DNA of 64,000 nucleotides from assembly GCA_902805545.1 (NCBI GenBank), contig CADCTD010000093.1, positions 62,001 to 126,000 of the forward strand. Direction: 5' to 3'. The notes under the pieces were generated by a model. That model had not been told where the DNA came from, made no database searches, and worked only from the letters and a program-made list of their open reading frames with translations. Positions 57,032 to 64,000 of the stretch are shown piece by piece (position 1 is the first letter of the stretch; each line of letters begins with the position of its first letter). The translations under genes and the position numbers were made by a program. The stretch comes from an uncultured Craurococcus sp. (GTDB taxonomy: Bacteria > Pseudomonadota > Alphaproteobacteria > Acetobacterales > Acetobacteraceae).

Positions 57032-57710
57032 GGTGCCATGCGGGTTCCGGGATGCCAGCCGATATGGGCGCAGAAGCGCGATCGGCCTAGCTCTATCGGG
57101 TATCGGAGTATTGCGGGCCGGGATGAATGGGGCGGGGGCGGCCGAGCCGGTCCGCCTCCTCGCCCTCGGCGACAGCCTGACGGCCGGCTATGGCCTGTCC
57201 GCCGGCGAGGGCTTCGTCCCCCGCCTCCAGGCCGCGCTCCAGGCCCGCGGCCGCCAGGTGAGGGTGCTGGACGGCGGCGTCTCCGGCGACACCACCGCCG
57301 GCGGCCTCGCCCGGCTCGACTGGGCGCTTGCCGACAACCCGCAGGCCGCGATCGTCGAGCTGGGCGGCAATGACGGGCTCCGCGGCCTGCCCCCCGCCGA
57401 GACCCGCCGCAACCTGGCCGCCATCCTCGACCGTCTTGCCGCCCGCCGCATCCCGGTGCTGCTTTCCGGCATGCTCGCCCCGCCCAATCTCGGTGCCGAG
57501 TACGGCCGCGAATTCCAGGCCGTGTTCCACGACCTGGCGCGGGAGCGCCCCGGCCTGGTCTTCGACCCCTTCTTCCTCGAGGGCATCGCCGGCGACCCGG
57601 CCCTGAACCAGGCGGATGGCATCCATCCGAACCTCCGCGGCGTAGAGCGTCTGGTCGCCCGCATCCTTCCCGCGGTGGAGGCCCTGCTGGACCGTGTCAC
57701 CCCTGGCTGA
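57030..57710 (+). CDS. SGNH/GDSL arylesterase, TesA-like
   Basis: 226 residues from ATG 57030. N-terminal RRSAIGLALSGIGVLRAGMNGAGAAEP looks like an exported (perhaps Tat-type) signal, so the start must lie upstream of it; a start at 57123 would delete it. Block I LLALGDSLTAGYGLSAGEGF (catalytic Ser), block III VELGGNDGLRGLPP and block V DGIHPNLRGVERL (Asp, His) are complete. Hydrolyses acyl esters or thioesters in the periplasm. Divergent from the ABC ATPase with overlapping start codons. Confidence 0.88.
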
Positions 57711-57722
57711 GGAGTGTCCCCG

Positions 57723-58262
57723 ATGATCCGCCTCTTCGTCGCCCTGGCCCTGCCGCCCGCCATCAAGGACCAGCTCGCCGACCTCGCGGGGGGCATCCCC
57801 GGCGCCCGCTGGGTGCCGCCGGAGAACTACCACCTCACCCTCCGCTTCATCGGCGAGGTCGAGTCCTGGCAGGCGCAGGACGTGGACGATGCCCTCGCCA
57901 ATATCCGCGCCCGCCCCTTCGAGCTGTCGCTCCGCGGCTTGGGCACCTTCGAGAAGGCCGGCCGCATCAGCGCCCTCTGGGTCGGCGTCGAGAAGACGGA
58001 GGCGCTCGCCTTCCTCCAGGCCAAGGTGGAGACCGCCCTGCAGCGCGTCGGCCTGGAGCCGGAGCGCAAGCGCTTCGCCCCGCATGTGACGCTGGCCCGC
58101 ACCGATCGCGCCGCGCCGGACAAGCTGATCCAGTTCGTCCAGGCGCATAACCTCTTCCGCGCCCCCTCCGTGCCGGTCGAGAGCTTCACCCTCTATTCCA
58201 GCCTGCTCGGCAAGGAGCAGGCCTTCTACGTGCCCGAGGTCGAATACGCCCTCGCGGCCTGA
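57723..58262 (+). CDS. thpR: RNA 2',3'-cyclic phosphodiesterase
   Basis: 179 residues. 2H phosphoesterase with both HxTx motifs: NYHLTLRFIGEV and APHVTLARTD. Members open 2',3'-cyclic phosphates on RNA ends. ATG 57723; an in-frame GTG at 57714 is possible. It begins 12 bp after the esterase stop. Confidence 0.94.
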   Translation: MIRLFVALALPPAIKDQLADLAGGIPGARWVPPENYHLTLRFIGEVESWQAQDVDDALANIRARPFELSLRGLGTFEKAGRISALWVGVEKTEALAFLQAKVETALQRVGLEPERKRFAPHVTLARTDRAAPDKLIQFVQAHNLFRAPSVPVESFTLYSSLLGKEQAFYVPEVEYALAA

Positions 58263-58309
58263 ACCGGGGAGGGAGGCAGGCCCGGATCGACTTCCGGGCC
58301 CGCCCCGGC

Positions 58310-58315
58310 TAGGGT
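58310..58315 (+). promoter_or_regulatory. Putative -10 box of a leaderless DUF2946 mRNA
   Basis: TAGGGT 7 nt before the GTG at 58323, no Shine-Dalgarno. Identical box and near-identical spacing to pmbA. Inference. Confidence 0.35.
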
Positions 58316-58322
58316 CCGGCCG

Positions 58323-58679
58323 GTGAACCGCCGGCTGTCCTTCCTGCTGCTCGCCGCCCTGCTGCTGCAGGCCGTCCTTGCCCCGGCGCATGGGCTGGCG
58401 ATGGCGCGCCACAGCCTCACCCTCGAGATCTGCACGGTGGACGGGCTGAAGACGCTCCACCAGCAGCAGCCCGACGGCAGCCCGGCCGAGCCGGGCCATG
58501 CCGGCGCCTGCCTCGCCTGCCATGCCCTGCCGGCCGGCGCCATGCTGGACCCGCCGCCGCTGCCGGCCCCGGCCTGGCTCCGCCTCACCGCCAGCCCCGC
58601 CCCGGTCCCTTCCGATCGCCTGCCAGGCGGCATCCGCGGCCCGCCGGGCGGCGCCCGCGCCCCACCAGCCCTCTCCTGA
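58323..58679 (+). CDS. DUF2946 family protein
   Basis: 118 residues from GTG 58323. Hydrophobic N-terminus (RRLSFLLLAALLLQAVLAPAHGLAMA), then HSLTLEICTVDGLKTLH, and GACLACHALP, the Cys/His-rich core of DUF2946. Such genes keep company with copper transport genes; here YcnI and PCuAC follow. It may bind copper by C-x2-C-H in the periplasm (inference). The C-terminus is Pro/Gly-rich and looks disordered. Confidence 0.82.
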   Translation: MNRRLSFLLLAALLLQAVLAPAHGLAMARHSLTLEICTVDGLKTLHQQQPDGSPAEPGHAGACLACHALPAGAMLDPPPLPAPAWLRLTASPAPVPSDRLPGGIRGPPGGARAPPALS

Positions 58680-58734
58680 TCCGCCGCACGCGGCCGCCCC
58701 CGGCCGCGCCCGTCCCCGATCCAGGAGAACCCGC

Positions 58735-59271
58735 ATGCGCCTCGCCCCGATGGCCGCCCTGCTGCTGGCCGCCACCGCCACCGCCCCCGCCCCCGCCATC
58801 GCCCATGTCACGCTCGATCCGCCCGAGGCCCCCGCCGGCACCTCTGTCCGCGCCACGCTCCGCGTGCCGCACGGCTGCGCCGGCGCGGCGACCGAGCGCA
58901 TCACCCTCCGCCTGCCGGAGGATATCCTCTCCGCCCGGCCCATGCCGAAGCCCGGCTGGCGCCTCACCATCACGCGCCGCCCGCTGGACGGGCCGGCCCC
59001 GAACGGCCAGGGCGGCCAGCGCGACGAGGTGGTGAGCGAAGTGACCTGGGACGGCGGCCCGCTGCCCGACGACCAGTACGACGAGTTCGTGGTGATGCTC
59101 CGGGCCCCGGCGGTGCCGGGCCAGAGGGTCTACCTCCCGGTCATCCAGACCTGCACCGGCGGCGCCACCGCCGCCTGGACCGAGACTCCGGACGCCACCC
59201 GCCCGGCCTCGGACCTCCGCCGGCCGGCCCCCTCCTTCCTCCTCCTCCCCGGCCGGCGCGGCACGCCCTGA
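58735..59271 (+). CDS. YcnI/DUF1775 copper-binding protein
   Basis: 178 residues. Signal peptide to PAPAIA, so the mature chain starts with HVTLDPPEAPAG; an N-terminal His is the known copper brace of YcnI. VPHGCAGAATERITLRLPEDI, MPKPGWRLTI and DEFVVMLRAP follow the family. No C-terminal membrane anchor, unlike Bacillus YcnI. CAGGAGAAC precedes the ATG. Confidence 0.92.
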   Translation: MRLAPMAALLLAATATAPAPAIAHVTLDPPEAPAGTSVRATLRVPHGCAGAATERITLRLPEDILSARPMPKPGWRLTITRRPLDGPAPNGQGGQRDEVVSEVTWDGGPLPDDQYDEFVVMLRAPAVPGQRVYLPVIQTCTGGATAAWTETPDATRPASDLRRPAPSFLLLPGRRGTP

Positions 59272-59320
59272 GATGCGCGCGCCCCGCCCCAACCCAGCCC
59301 CTGCGCTGAAGGACACCGCC

Positions 59321-59788
59321 ATGCCCACCCCCCGCCGAATCCTGCTGGCCCTCGCCCTCCTCGGCCCCCTCCCGGCCTTCGCCGATGACGCCACCATCGG
59401 CGACATCCGGGTGAGCCAGCCCTGGTCCCGCGCCGCCGGGGCGAACGGTACCGGCGCCGGGTTCCTCACCATCCGCAACACCGGCGCCCAGCCCGACCGC
59501 CTCCTCTCCGCCATCTCCCCGGTCGCCCGCAGCGTCCAGCTCCACACCCATGTGCGCGACGGCGAGGTGATGCGCATGCGCGAGGCGGAGGGCGGCATCC
59601 CCATCCCGCCCGGCGCCACCGTCACTCTCCAGCCCGGCGGCTTCCACGTCATGCTGATCGGGCTGAAGGAGGCGCTGGCCCAGGGCAGCGAGGTGCCGCT
59701 TACCCTCCGCTTCGAGCGGGCGGGCGAGGCGCGGGTCATGCTGCATGTCGGCGCGGCCGGCGCCCGCGGCCCGGCCCATCAGCACTGA
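59321..59788 (+). CDS. PCuAC-family periplasmic copper chaperone
   Basis: 155 residues from ATG 59321 with AAGGAC upstream. Signal peptide PTPRRILLALALLGPLPAFA; IRVSQPWSRAAGANGTGAGFLTIRNTG, then the copper ligands in QLHTHVRDGEVMRMRE and GGFHVMLIGLKEAL (H(M)-x10-M-x21-H-x-M type), ending in a His-containing AHQH. Delivers Cu(I) to the CuA site of cytochrome oxidase in related bacteria, which fits the aa3 oxidase here. Confidence 0.93.
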   Translation: MPTPRRILLALALLGPLPAFADDATIGDIRVSQPWSRAAGANGTGAGFLTIRNTGAQPDRLLSAISPVARSVQLHTHVRDGEVMRMREAEGGIPIPPGATVTLQPGGFHVMLIGLKEALAQGSEVPLTLRFERAGEARVMLHVGAAGARGPAHQH

Positions 59789-60498
59789 GGCCCGCCGCCG
59801 CCCTCCTGGCTGCGCTCCTGGCCGGGCCGGCGGCGGGGCAACCCGCCCTTCGTCCCGGCATCGGCGAGGCGGACCCGCGCCGCCCCGTCGATCTGGAGCA
59901 GCCGCCCTGGCGCGCCCTCGGCCGCGTCCAGCTCGAGATCGGCGGCCGCTGCACCGGCGCGCTGATCGGCCCGCGCGAGGTGCTGACCGCCGCCCATTGC
60001 CTGGTCGCGCCCCGCAGCCGCGCCTTCGTGCAGCCCGGCACCATCCATGTCCTGCTCGGCTATGACCGCGGCAAGGCCCGCGGCCATGCCCGCGCCGTCG
60101 CCTACCGCACCGGCCCCGGCTTCGACCCGGCGAAGGGCGGCCCCGCCCCGGCCGACTGGGCGATCCTCACCCTCGATGCCGCCCTCGGCACCCCCGGCGG
60201 CATCCTGCCCCTGCTGGCCGCCCCGCCCGCGCCCCGCACCCCGCTGATGCTCGGCGGCTACCAGCAGGACCGGCCGGAGGTGATCCTGGCCGACCATGAT
60301 TGCCGGCTGCTCGGCTTCTCGGCCGCCGGCCCGGGCGCGATGCTGCTCCACGACTGCGCCGGCACCCGCGGCAGCAGCGGCGCCCCGGTCCTGGCCCGCG
60401 GCCCGGATGGCGGCTGGGCCATCGCCGGCATCGCCTCCCGCGTCGCCGCCTCCGTCGCCCTCGGCGCCGCCGTCCCCGCCTGGACGATCAGGCCCTAA
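59785..60498 (+). CDS. Secreted trypsin-like serine protease
   Basis: 237 residues from CTG 59785, overlapping the PCuAC stop (CTGA); no ATG, GTG or TTG fits and the signal peptide LRPAAALLAALLAGPAAG starts exactly here. Triad: His71 (VLTAAHC), Asp124 (DWAILTL), Ser198 (GSSGAPVL). Cys56/Cys72 form the usual disulphide next to His. Trypsin-fold S1 family, periplasmic. Coupled to the copper operon, which is an unusual association. Confidence 0.87.
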   Translation: MRPAAALLAALLAGPAAGQPALRPGIGEADPRRPVDLEQPPWRALGRVQLEIGGRCTGALIGPREVLTAAHCLVAPRSRAFVQPGTIHVLLGYDRGKARGHARAVAYRTGPGFDPAKGGPAPADWAILTLDAALGTPGGILPLLAAPPAPRTPLMLGGYQQDRPEVILADHDCRLLGFSAAGPGAMLLHDCAGTRGSSGAPVLARGPDGGWAIAGIASRVAASVALGAAVPAWTIRP

Positions 60499-60598
60499 AG
60501 CGAACTCTGGTCGGGTGATTCCACCTGATCGGAGTAATGTGCTCGACCAAACAGCAGGCTGGAGCGGGTTCCGTGAGCCAAGGCGAACGGAAACCGCC
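60499..60598. other. AT-richer non-coding spacer, possible dispersed repeat
   Basis: About 100 bp between convergent genes, noticeably less GC-rich. TGGTCG and CGACCA arms bracket GGTGATTCCACCTGATCGGAGTAATGTGC. Its look is that of a mobile or REP-type intergenic repeat, but there is no second copy in the window to prove it. Confidence 0.3.
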
Positions 60599-60991
60599 CT
60601 AGCCCTCTCGCTCGAGCCGGTCGATATCCCCATCCGACAGGCCGAAATGATGCCCGATCTCGTGGATCAGCACATTCCGCACCAGGCCGAAGAGATCCTC
60701 CCCCGTCTCGATCCATTCCAGCAGGATCGGCTCCCGGTAGAGCAGGATGGTGTCCGGCTCCCGCGGGGTGTCGAGCACACTCTTCTGCGTCAGCGGCACG
60801 CCGCGGTAGAGGCCGGTAAGCTCCCAGGGCTCCTCGAGCCCCATCTCCTCCAGCGTCTCGTCATCCGGCATGTCCTCGACGATGATCGCCGTGCCGCGCA
60901 CCTGCTCGCGCAGGACGGCGGGCATGGCAGTGAGGGCCTGCTCGGCCAGTTCCAGGATATCCTCGAGGCTCGGCGGGGTGCTGTGGCGCAT
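60599..60991 (-). CDS. Zincin-like metallopeptidase family protein (PF06262-type)
   Basis: 130 residues from ATG 60991. [22 protein letters not shown] is a full HExxHxxGxxD zinc site. The rest ([35 protein letters not shown] and [13 protein letters not shown]) follows the family of small possible metallopeptidases, cytoplasmic and of unknown substrate. Convergent with the protease gene, divergent from phhB. Confidence 0.9.
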   Translation of the reverse strand: MRHSTPPSLEDILELAEQALTAMPAVLREQVRGTAIIVEDMPDDETLEEMGLEEPWELTGLYRGVPLTQKSVLDTPREPDTILLYREPILLEWIETGEDLFGLVRNVLIHEIGHHFGLSDGDIDRLEREG

Positions 60992-61046
60992 CCCCCTAGC
61001 GGAAGCCCGCCGCGCCCCCAGGTCAAGCCGCAAGGAGATGTCAGAG

Positions 61047-61337
61047 ATGGTCGAGCCCCTCGACGCCGCCGCCCGCGCCGCCCTCGCCGCCGAGTTGCCC
61101 GCCTGGCAGCCGGTGGGGGAGCGCGACGCCATCCGCCGCGAGTTCCGCTTCCGCGACTTCTCCGAGGCCTGGGGCTTCATGGCCCGCGTCGCGCTGCTGG
61201 CCGAGGCGCAGGACCATCATCCGGAATGGTCGAATGTCTGGAACCGGGTCGAGATCCTGCTGACGACGCATGACGCTGGCGGCCTCTCCGCCCGCGACCT
61301 CCGCCTCGCCCGCGCGATCGACGCCTTATTGGGTTAG
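61047..61337 (+). CDS. phhB: Pterin-4a-carbinolamine dehydratase
   Basis: 96 residues from ATG 61047, which stands 9 nt after AAGGAG (61032-61037); the earlier ATG at 61038 touches that site and is less likely. [58 protein letters not shown] contains the catalytic H-H-P-E-W. Recycles oxidised pterin cofactor. Confidence 0.94.
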   Translation: MVEPLDAAARAALAAELPAWQPVGERDAIRREFRFRDFSEAWGFMARVALLAEAQDHHPEWSNVWNRVEILLTTHDAGGLSARDLRLARAIDALLG

Positions 61338-61768
61338 TCGGCGGCCTCGGCTGTCGCCTGCCGTGCCGAATGCACCAGCTCGGCCAGCGTCGTATGGGTG
61401 AGGTCGGCGAGCATTGCCTCCTCCGCCTGGTCGAACCGGCGCCGCAGCATGGGCGGGATGCGCTGGCCGAGCGGGCAGGCCTGCGGGCTCCGCCGATGGA
61501 CGCGGAGCATCGCCTCCGGCGCCGGGTGGATCGCCCGCCAGACATCCTTGAGGGTGATGGCCTCCGCCGGCCGGGTGAGCGTCGCGCCCCCCGGCCCGCG
61601 CTGCACGGTGATCAGCCCCGCCCGCGAGAGTTGCCCGGCGATGCGCCGGACGACCACGGGGTTGGTGCCGATGCTCGCCGCGAGGCGCAGGCTGGTCGCC
61701 CCGCCCGGCGGGTCGCTGGCGACGATGACGAGGATATGGAGGCCGACGGAGAAGCGAGTCGCTATCAT
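61334..61768 (-). CDS. Rrf2-family transcriptional regulator
   Basis: 144 residues. [20 protein letters not shown] and [46 protein letters not shown] form the Rrf2 winged helix. Only one Cys (CPLGQ) occurs where IscR/NsrR have three, so an Fe-S cluster is unlikely; it resembles the YwnA-type members. Its stop overlaps the end of phhB by a few bases. Confidence 0.9.
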   Translation of the reverse strand: MIATRFSVGLHILVIVASDPPGGATSLRLAASIGTNPVVVRRIAGQLSRAGLITVQRGPGGATLTRPAEAITLKDVWRAIHPAPEAMLRVHRRSPQACPLGQRIPPMLRRRFDQAEEAMLADLTHTTLAELVHSARQATAEAAD

Positions 61769-61849
61769 GATTTATCATTGGGTAGGGCAGGCCGGCCCGG
61801 GTCGCCGGAGTCCCTTCCATTGTTTCGCTGACACCGGAGCCGTGATTTT

Positions 61850-62356
61850 GTGACCATTCTCCCATCAACGCCGGATCTCCCGCAGGGATGCACCTTGACG
61901 CCCGCGGAACGCACCAGTCTTGTCTGCCGCGCCGCGCAACGTTTCTTGGGCCTCCGCGGCTGGGCGACGCTTGCGGAGATGCCCTTGCCGAATGGCCGGC
62001 GCGCCGACCTCATCTCCCTTCTGCCCGATGGCGGCTTCGTCATCGTCGAGGTCAAGTCCTGCGCGCGGGATTTCATCTCTGATATGAAATGGAATGACTA
62101 TCGGGAGTATTGCGACCGGCTCTATTTCGCCGTGGATCTCGACTTCCCGCAGGCGCTGCTGCCGGAGGATGCCGGCCTGCTCGTCGCCGACGGGCTCGAG
62201 ATGGCCGAGCTCCGCGCCGCCCCGGCCCACCCGCTGGCCCCGGCCCGCCGTCGCGCCCTGCTCCACCGCTTCGCCATGCTCGCCGCCGACCGCCTCTCCG
62301 CCCTGACCGACCCGGCCGGCCGCGCCGAGCGCCGCGCCGCGCTCAGGGTTGAATAG
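61850..62356 (+). CDS. mmcB: MmcB family DNA repair protein
   Basis: 168 residues from GTG 61850. PD-(D/E)xK nuclease-like core: GRRADLISLLPDGGFVIVEVKSCARDF (Asp and E-x-K), then WNDYREYCDRLYFAVD. In Caulobacter, MmcB gives mitomycin C resistance and is SOS-controlled; I see no LexA half-sites (GTTC) in the 80 bp upstream. It converges on the thioesterase with a 14-bp overlap. Confidence 0.9.
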   Translation: MTILPSTPDLPQGCTLTPAERTSLVCRAAQRFLGLRGWATLAEMPLPNGRRADLISLLPDGGFVIVEVKSCARDFISDMKWNDYREYCDRLYFAVDLDFPQALLPEDAGLLVADGLEMAELRAAPAHPLAPARRRALLHRFAMLAADRLSALTDPAGRAERRAALRVE

Positions 62357-62765
62357 CCACTCCCTGCGGATCCCCGCTCCCTGCCCGGTACCGGTGGGTG
62401 GAGGCGCCGAAGGCCACCATCCGCCCCTCCGCATCGAAGACCTCGGTGCGGGCGAAGAAGACATTGCGCCCGCCCGTCACGACCCGCCCCTCCGCGACCA
62501 GCCTGCCGCCGATCGCCGCCTGGCCGGTGAAGCGGCAATCGAGATCGAGCGTCACCGCCCGGCGCACCCGCCCCGGCACCGCGCAGTAGAGCCCGGCGAA
62601 GGCCGCCGCCTGGTCGACCATCGAGAGCAGCAGCCCGCCATGCACGATGCCCGAGCGATTGGCATGGAAGGGCGCCGTTGCGCAGACCAGCCGCGCATAG
62701 CCCTCCCGCCATTCCTCGACCGCGATGCCGAGATGCTCGTGATAAGGCGAATGCGCGGTGTCCAT
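62343..62765 (-). CDS. PaaI-type hotdog-fold thioesterase
   Basis: 140 residues from ATG 62765. NRSGIVHGGLLLSMVDQAAAFAG is the hotdog HGG motif and helix; FTGQAAIGGRLVAEGRVVTGGRNVFFARTEVFDAEGRMVAFGASTHRY the second half. Hydrolyses acyl- or aryl-CoA thioesters; exact substrate unknown. Immediately downstream of motA on the same strand. Confidence 0.9.
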   Translation of the reverse strand: MDTAHSPYHEHLGIAVEEWREGYARLVCATAPFHANRSGIVHGGLLLSMVDQAAAFAGLYCAVPGRVRRAVTLDLDCRFTGQAAIGGRLVAEGRVVTGGRNVFFARTEVFDAEGRMVAFGASTHRYRAGSGDPQGVAIQP

Positions 62766-62797
62766 GCCCGCACCGATGCCCGCGCCGCCTGCGGCGG

Positions 62798-63664
62798 TCA
62801 AGCGATCTGCAGCTCCTGCAGCGCCCCCTCGAGCTCCTGGAAGGTCGGCATGCTGTGGCTCGGCGCCGTCTTCCGCCCCGCCTCCACCGCCACCTGCGGC
62901 GCGTTGCCGTGCAGGTGGCAGACCAGCACGGCGCGGATCACCTCGTAGAACTTGCAGTCCTCCTCGACAACGCCCTTCAGCCGCGCCGCCATCGGGCCCA
63001 TCATCCCATAGGCGAGGAGGATGCCGAGGAAGGTTCCGACCAGCGCGCCGCCGATCATCCCGCCCAGCACCGCCGGCGGCTGGTCGATGCTCGCCATGGT
63101 CTTGATGACGCCTAGCACCGCGGCGACGATGCCGAGCGCCGGCAGCGCATCGGCGATCGACTGCATGGAGTGGGAGGCATGCATCTGCTCCTCGCGCAGC
63201 TTCTTCAGCTCGCGCGCCATGATGTCCTCGATCTGGTGCGGGTCGTCGGCATTCATGCCGACCATCCGCAGGTAGTCGCAGATCATCGCGACCGCGACCT
63301 TGTCGCGGGCGATCTTCGGGAATTTCTGGAAGGCCGCGCTTTCCTCCGGCTTCTCGATATGCGGCTCCAGCGCCATCGCCCCCTTCTGCTGGGCGAGGCG
63401 GACGAAGAAATAGAGCAGCGCGAGCAGCTCGAGGAACTCCGCCTTGTGGAAGCGCCCGCCCTTGACGATCTTGCCGAAGCCGCCGAGCACATGCTTGATG
63501 TCGTGCACGCTGTTCGACATGACGAAGGCGCCGATTGCCGCGCCGCCGATGATGACCATCTCATGCGGCAGCGCATGCAGGATGATGTCGAACTTGCCGC
63601 CCGCGATCACATAGCCGCCGAAGACGCAGACCAAGAGGAAGACGAGCCCGCCGATCGTCGTCAT
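62798..63664 (-). CDS. motA: Flagellar motor stator protein MotA
   Basis: 288 residues, four membrane helices. GGLVFLLVCVFGGYVIAGGKF, ALPHEMVIIGGAAIGAF, the long cytoplasmic loop with VRLAQQKGAMALEPHIEKPEESAAFQKFP (charged residues that meet FliG) and ADALPALGIVAAVLGVIKTM with the conserved prolines. MPTFQELEGALQ ends it. Its ATG overlaps the stop of the upstream MotB/OmpA-like gene. Confidence 0.96.
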   Translation of the reverse strand: MTTIGGLVFLLVCVFGGYVIAGGKFDIILHALPHEMVIIGGAAIGAFVMSNSVHDIKHVLGGFGKIVKGGRFHKAEFLELLALLYFFVRLAQQKGAMALEPHIEKPEESAAFQKFPKIARDKVAVAMICDYLRMVGMNADDPHQIEDIMARELKKLREEQMHASHSMQSIADALPALGIVAAVLGVIKTMASIDQPPAVLGGMIGGALVGTFLGILLAYGMMGPMAARLKGVVEEDCKFYEVIRAVLVCHLHGNAPQVAVEAGRKTAPSHSMPTFQELEGALQELQIA

Positions 63665-64000
63665 CGCGCGGCGCTCTCCGGCAGCTGCCGCAGCAGGGTG
63701 ATGGCGACGCGCCGGTTCGCCGGGTTGGCCGGCTCGCCCGGCAGCAGCAGGTCCCGCTCGGCATGGCCGGTGACGCTCTGCAGCCGCCCCTCGGCGATGC
63801 CGCCCTCCACCATCAGCCGCCGCACCGCATTGGCCCGCTCGGCCGAGAGCTCCCAATTGCTCCGCTCGCCGCCGCGGAAGGGCGTCGCATCCGTGTGCCC
63901 TGCGATGGCGAGCCCGTTCGGCAGCCTGGCCGCCACCCGCACCACCGCCTGCATCAGCGTCCGCGCCCGCTCGTTCGGCACCGCGCTGCCGGTCGCGAAC
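63661..64000 (-). CDS. OmpA-domain protein, probably MotB-like (partial, N-terminus beyond window)
   Basis: 113 residues, the C-terminus only. LPNGLAIAGHTDATPFRGGERSNWELSAERANAVRRLMVEGGIAEGRLQSVTGHAERD is the peptidoglycan-binding OmpA/MotB domain (H-T-D, N-W-x-L-S-x-x-R-A). It precedes motA with an ATGA overlap; the order here is motB-like then motA, the reverse of E. coli. It anchors the stator to the cell wall if MotB. Confidence 0.85.
   Translation of the reverse strand, partial: FATGSAVPNERARTLMQAVVRVAARLPNGLAIAGHTDATPFRGGERSNWELSAERANAVRRLMVEGGIAEGRLQSVTGHAERDLLLPGEPANPANRRVAITLLRQLPESAAR

Noticed and set aside
61769-61849. SOS box before mmcB
   Set aside because: No GTTC-N7-GTTC or close variant found in the 80 bases upstream.

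Overview
The window is a dense, very GC-rich stretch of a bacterial chromosome. It carries about 75 protein genes or gene remnants, no rRNA or tRNA that I can see, no insertion sequence and no CRISPR array. The gene set points to an alphaproteobacterium, most likely of the Rhodospirillales/Acetobacteraceae (Roseomonas-like). It has gcrA, the rpsF-rpsR-DUF2232-rplI and fabD-fabG-acpP-fabF-mltG clusters, a ctaC-D-B-coxF-ctaG-ctaE-surf1 aa3 oxidase cluster, acnA divergent from ccmAB, MmcB, Rhodobacter-type PmtA, and lipid A genes. The family-level assignment is inference.

Layout. 1-8958: the 5' part of thrC (cut by the window edge), a small RHH/MazF-type toxin-antitoxin pair, a DUF938 methyltransferase, a sirtuin, an FMN reductase, a DadA-type oxidase, an orphan molybdenum hydroxylase large subunit and PmbA/TldE. 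9001-10539: a secreted RTX-type calcium-binding repeat protein. 10933-16177: a Tim44-like membrane protein and an envelope operon (DUF374 acyltransferase, kdtA, lpxK, lauroyl acyltransferase). 16366-20236: a TetR regulator with a long palindromic operator at its start, followed by a tightly coupled operon of a small exported protein and a DevB-DevC-DevA-like ABC exporter. 20237-25225: decayed genes mixed with rdgB, rph, GNAT, VOC and a peptide-binding protein that lies beside a broken copy of itself. 25226-31345: lrgAB, gcrA, a DMT exporter, PmtA, a lytic transglycosylase, mntH and a divergent ArsR regulator. Two copies of a two-hairpin repeat flank the lrgAB-gcrA segment.

31538-37552 is the cytochrome c oxidase biogenesis block. 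It supplies the catalytic subunits (CtaC, D, E), haem O synthesis (CtaB) and copper/haem assembly (CoxF, CtaG, Surf1). 58323-59788 (DUF2946, YcnI, PCuAC) probably handles periplasmic copper and so may support the oxidase; a trypsin-like protease is coupled to its 3' end. 37549-46467 holds carboxypeptidase Taq, MarR, a SOUL haem-binding lipoprotein gene broken by one amber codon, ccmAB, acnA, and a TetR/TTC38-like pair. 46949-49224 is the S6-S18-L9 operon, 50474-56019 the fatty acid synthesis operon, and 56102-64000 a lipoprotein, an ABC ATPase/esterase pair, ThpR, the copper operon, a zincin, PhhB, Rrf2, MmcB, a PaaI-type thioesterase and the start of motAB.

I see no obvious wholly new multi-gene system. 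The signals most worth checking are: the 36-residue super-repeat of the RTX protein; the dispersed two-hairpin element with a compensatory base change; non-ATG starts (CTG in CTGA overlaps, ATT in pmtA); TAnnnT boxes 6-9 nt before several starts, which suggest leaderless mRNAs; the TetR operator; the putative DnaA box and GANTC sites before gcrA; and several fresh pseudogenes.
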